From an uncultured Clostridia bacterium (GTDB taxonomy: Bacteria; Bacillota_A; Clostridia; TANB77; CAG-508), in the NCBI GenBank assembly GCA_944393165.1, contig CALXZF010000079.1, positions 1 through 15,010 of the forward strand: a stretch of DNA of 15,010 nt. Reading direction: 5' to 3'. Position 1 is the stretch's first letter. Every line of letters begins with the position of its first letter. The notes below the pieces were generated by a model. That model was not told where the DNA came from, made no database searches, and saw nothing but the letters and a program-made list of their open reading frames with translations. The position numbers and the translations under genes were made by a program. Below are positions 14,915-15,010 of the stretch, in pieces.

Positions 14915-15010
14915 GTCTTTAACTATAAGAGTAGAATCATCCTCTAAAAATTTCCGTTAAATCTTAACAGGCATTTGACGAGAATAAAAAAATTGTTGTT
15001 GCATACTAAT

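Overview
The window is a low-GC stretch from a Gram-positive bacterium, most likely an uncultured member of the Clostridia. The grounds are the A/T-rich codons, the strong AGGAGG-type ribosome sites, a T-box riboswitch in front of an isoleucyl-tRNA synthetase gene, a split transketolase, a UPF0182 membrane protein and the order ftsE-ftsX-M23-M23-ctpA. The genus cannot be fixed from the sequence. Every gene supported here lies on the minus strand, so transcription runs from the right end to the left end of the window.

From right to left: a small unrecognised reading frame at the right edge, possibly the tail of an interrupted gene, ends at an intrinsic terminator. A consensus promoter (TTGACA, 17 nt, TATAAT) then drives ftsY (SRP receptor GTPase) and a large UPF0182 membrane protein. 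After a gap with two nested hairpin structures comes a two-subunit transketolase (N-terminal then C-terminal half, about 110 bp apart). Next is a 295 bp nested hairpin element that begins one base after the transketolase stop codon, then a second terminator-like hairpin. An extended -10 promoter follows and drives ftsE and ftsX. These lead into two paralogous coiled-coil M23 endopeptidases, an S41 C-terminal processing peptidase and a TraX-family membrane protein. The left end holds an array of short palindromes with a repeated TGTCCC core, an isoleucine T-box leader, and the first 369 codons of ileS, which runs off the window.

The central block fits an FtsEX-controlled peptidoglycan hydrolase module. 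The ABC-type FtsE/FtsX pair is known in other Firmicutes to activate CwlO/PcsB-type hydrolases with an N-terminal coiled coil. Here two such hydrolases follow ftsX directly, both with intact zinc ligands, and a membrane-anchored PDZ protease follows them. FtsY serves membrane-protein targeting, transketolase feeds the pentose phosphate pathway, and IleRS is controlled by uncharged tRNA-Ile.

The least explained part is non-coding. Two intergenic elements (3881-4016 and 8326-8620), inverted relative to each other, share the same ordered sequence blocks and the same internal 9 bp stem although their overall lengths differ more than twofold. They look like copies of one dispersed hairpin family, either a small non-autonomous mobile element or a structured RNA. 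A short hairpin at 10625-10664 may be a reduced relative.
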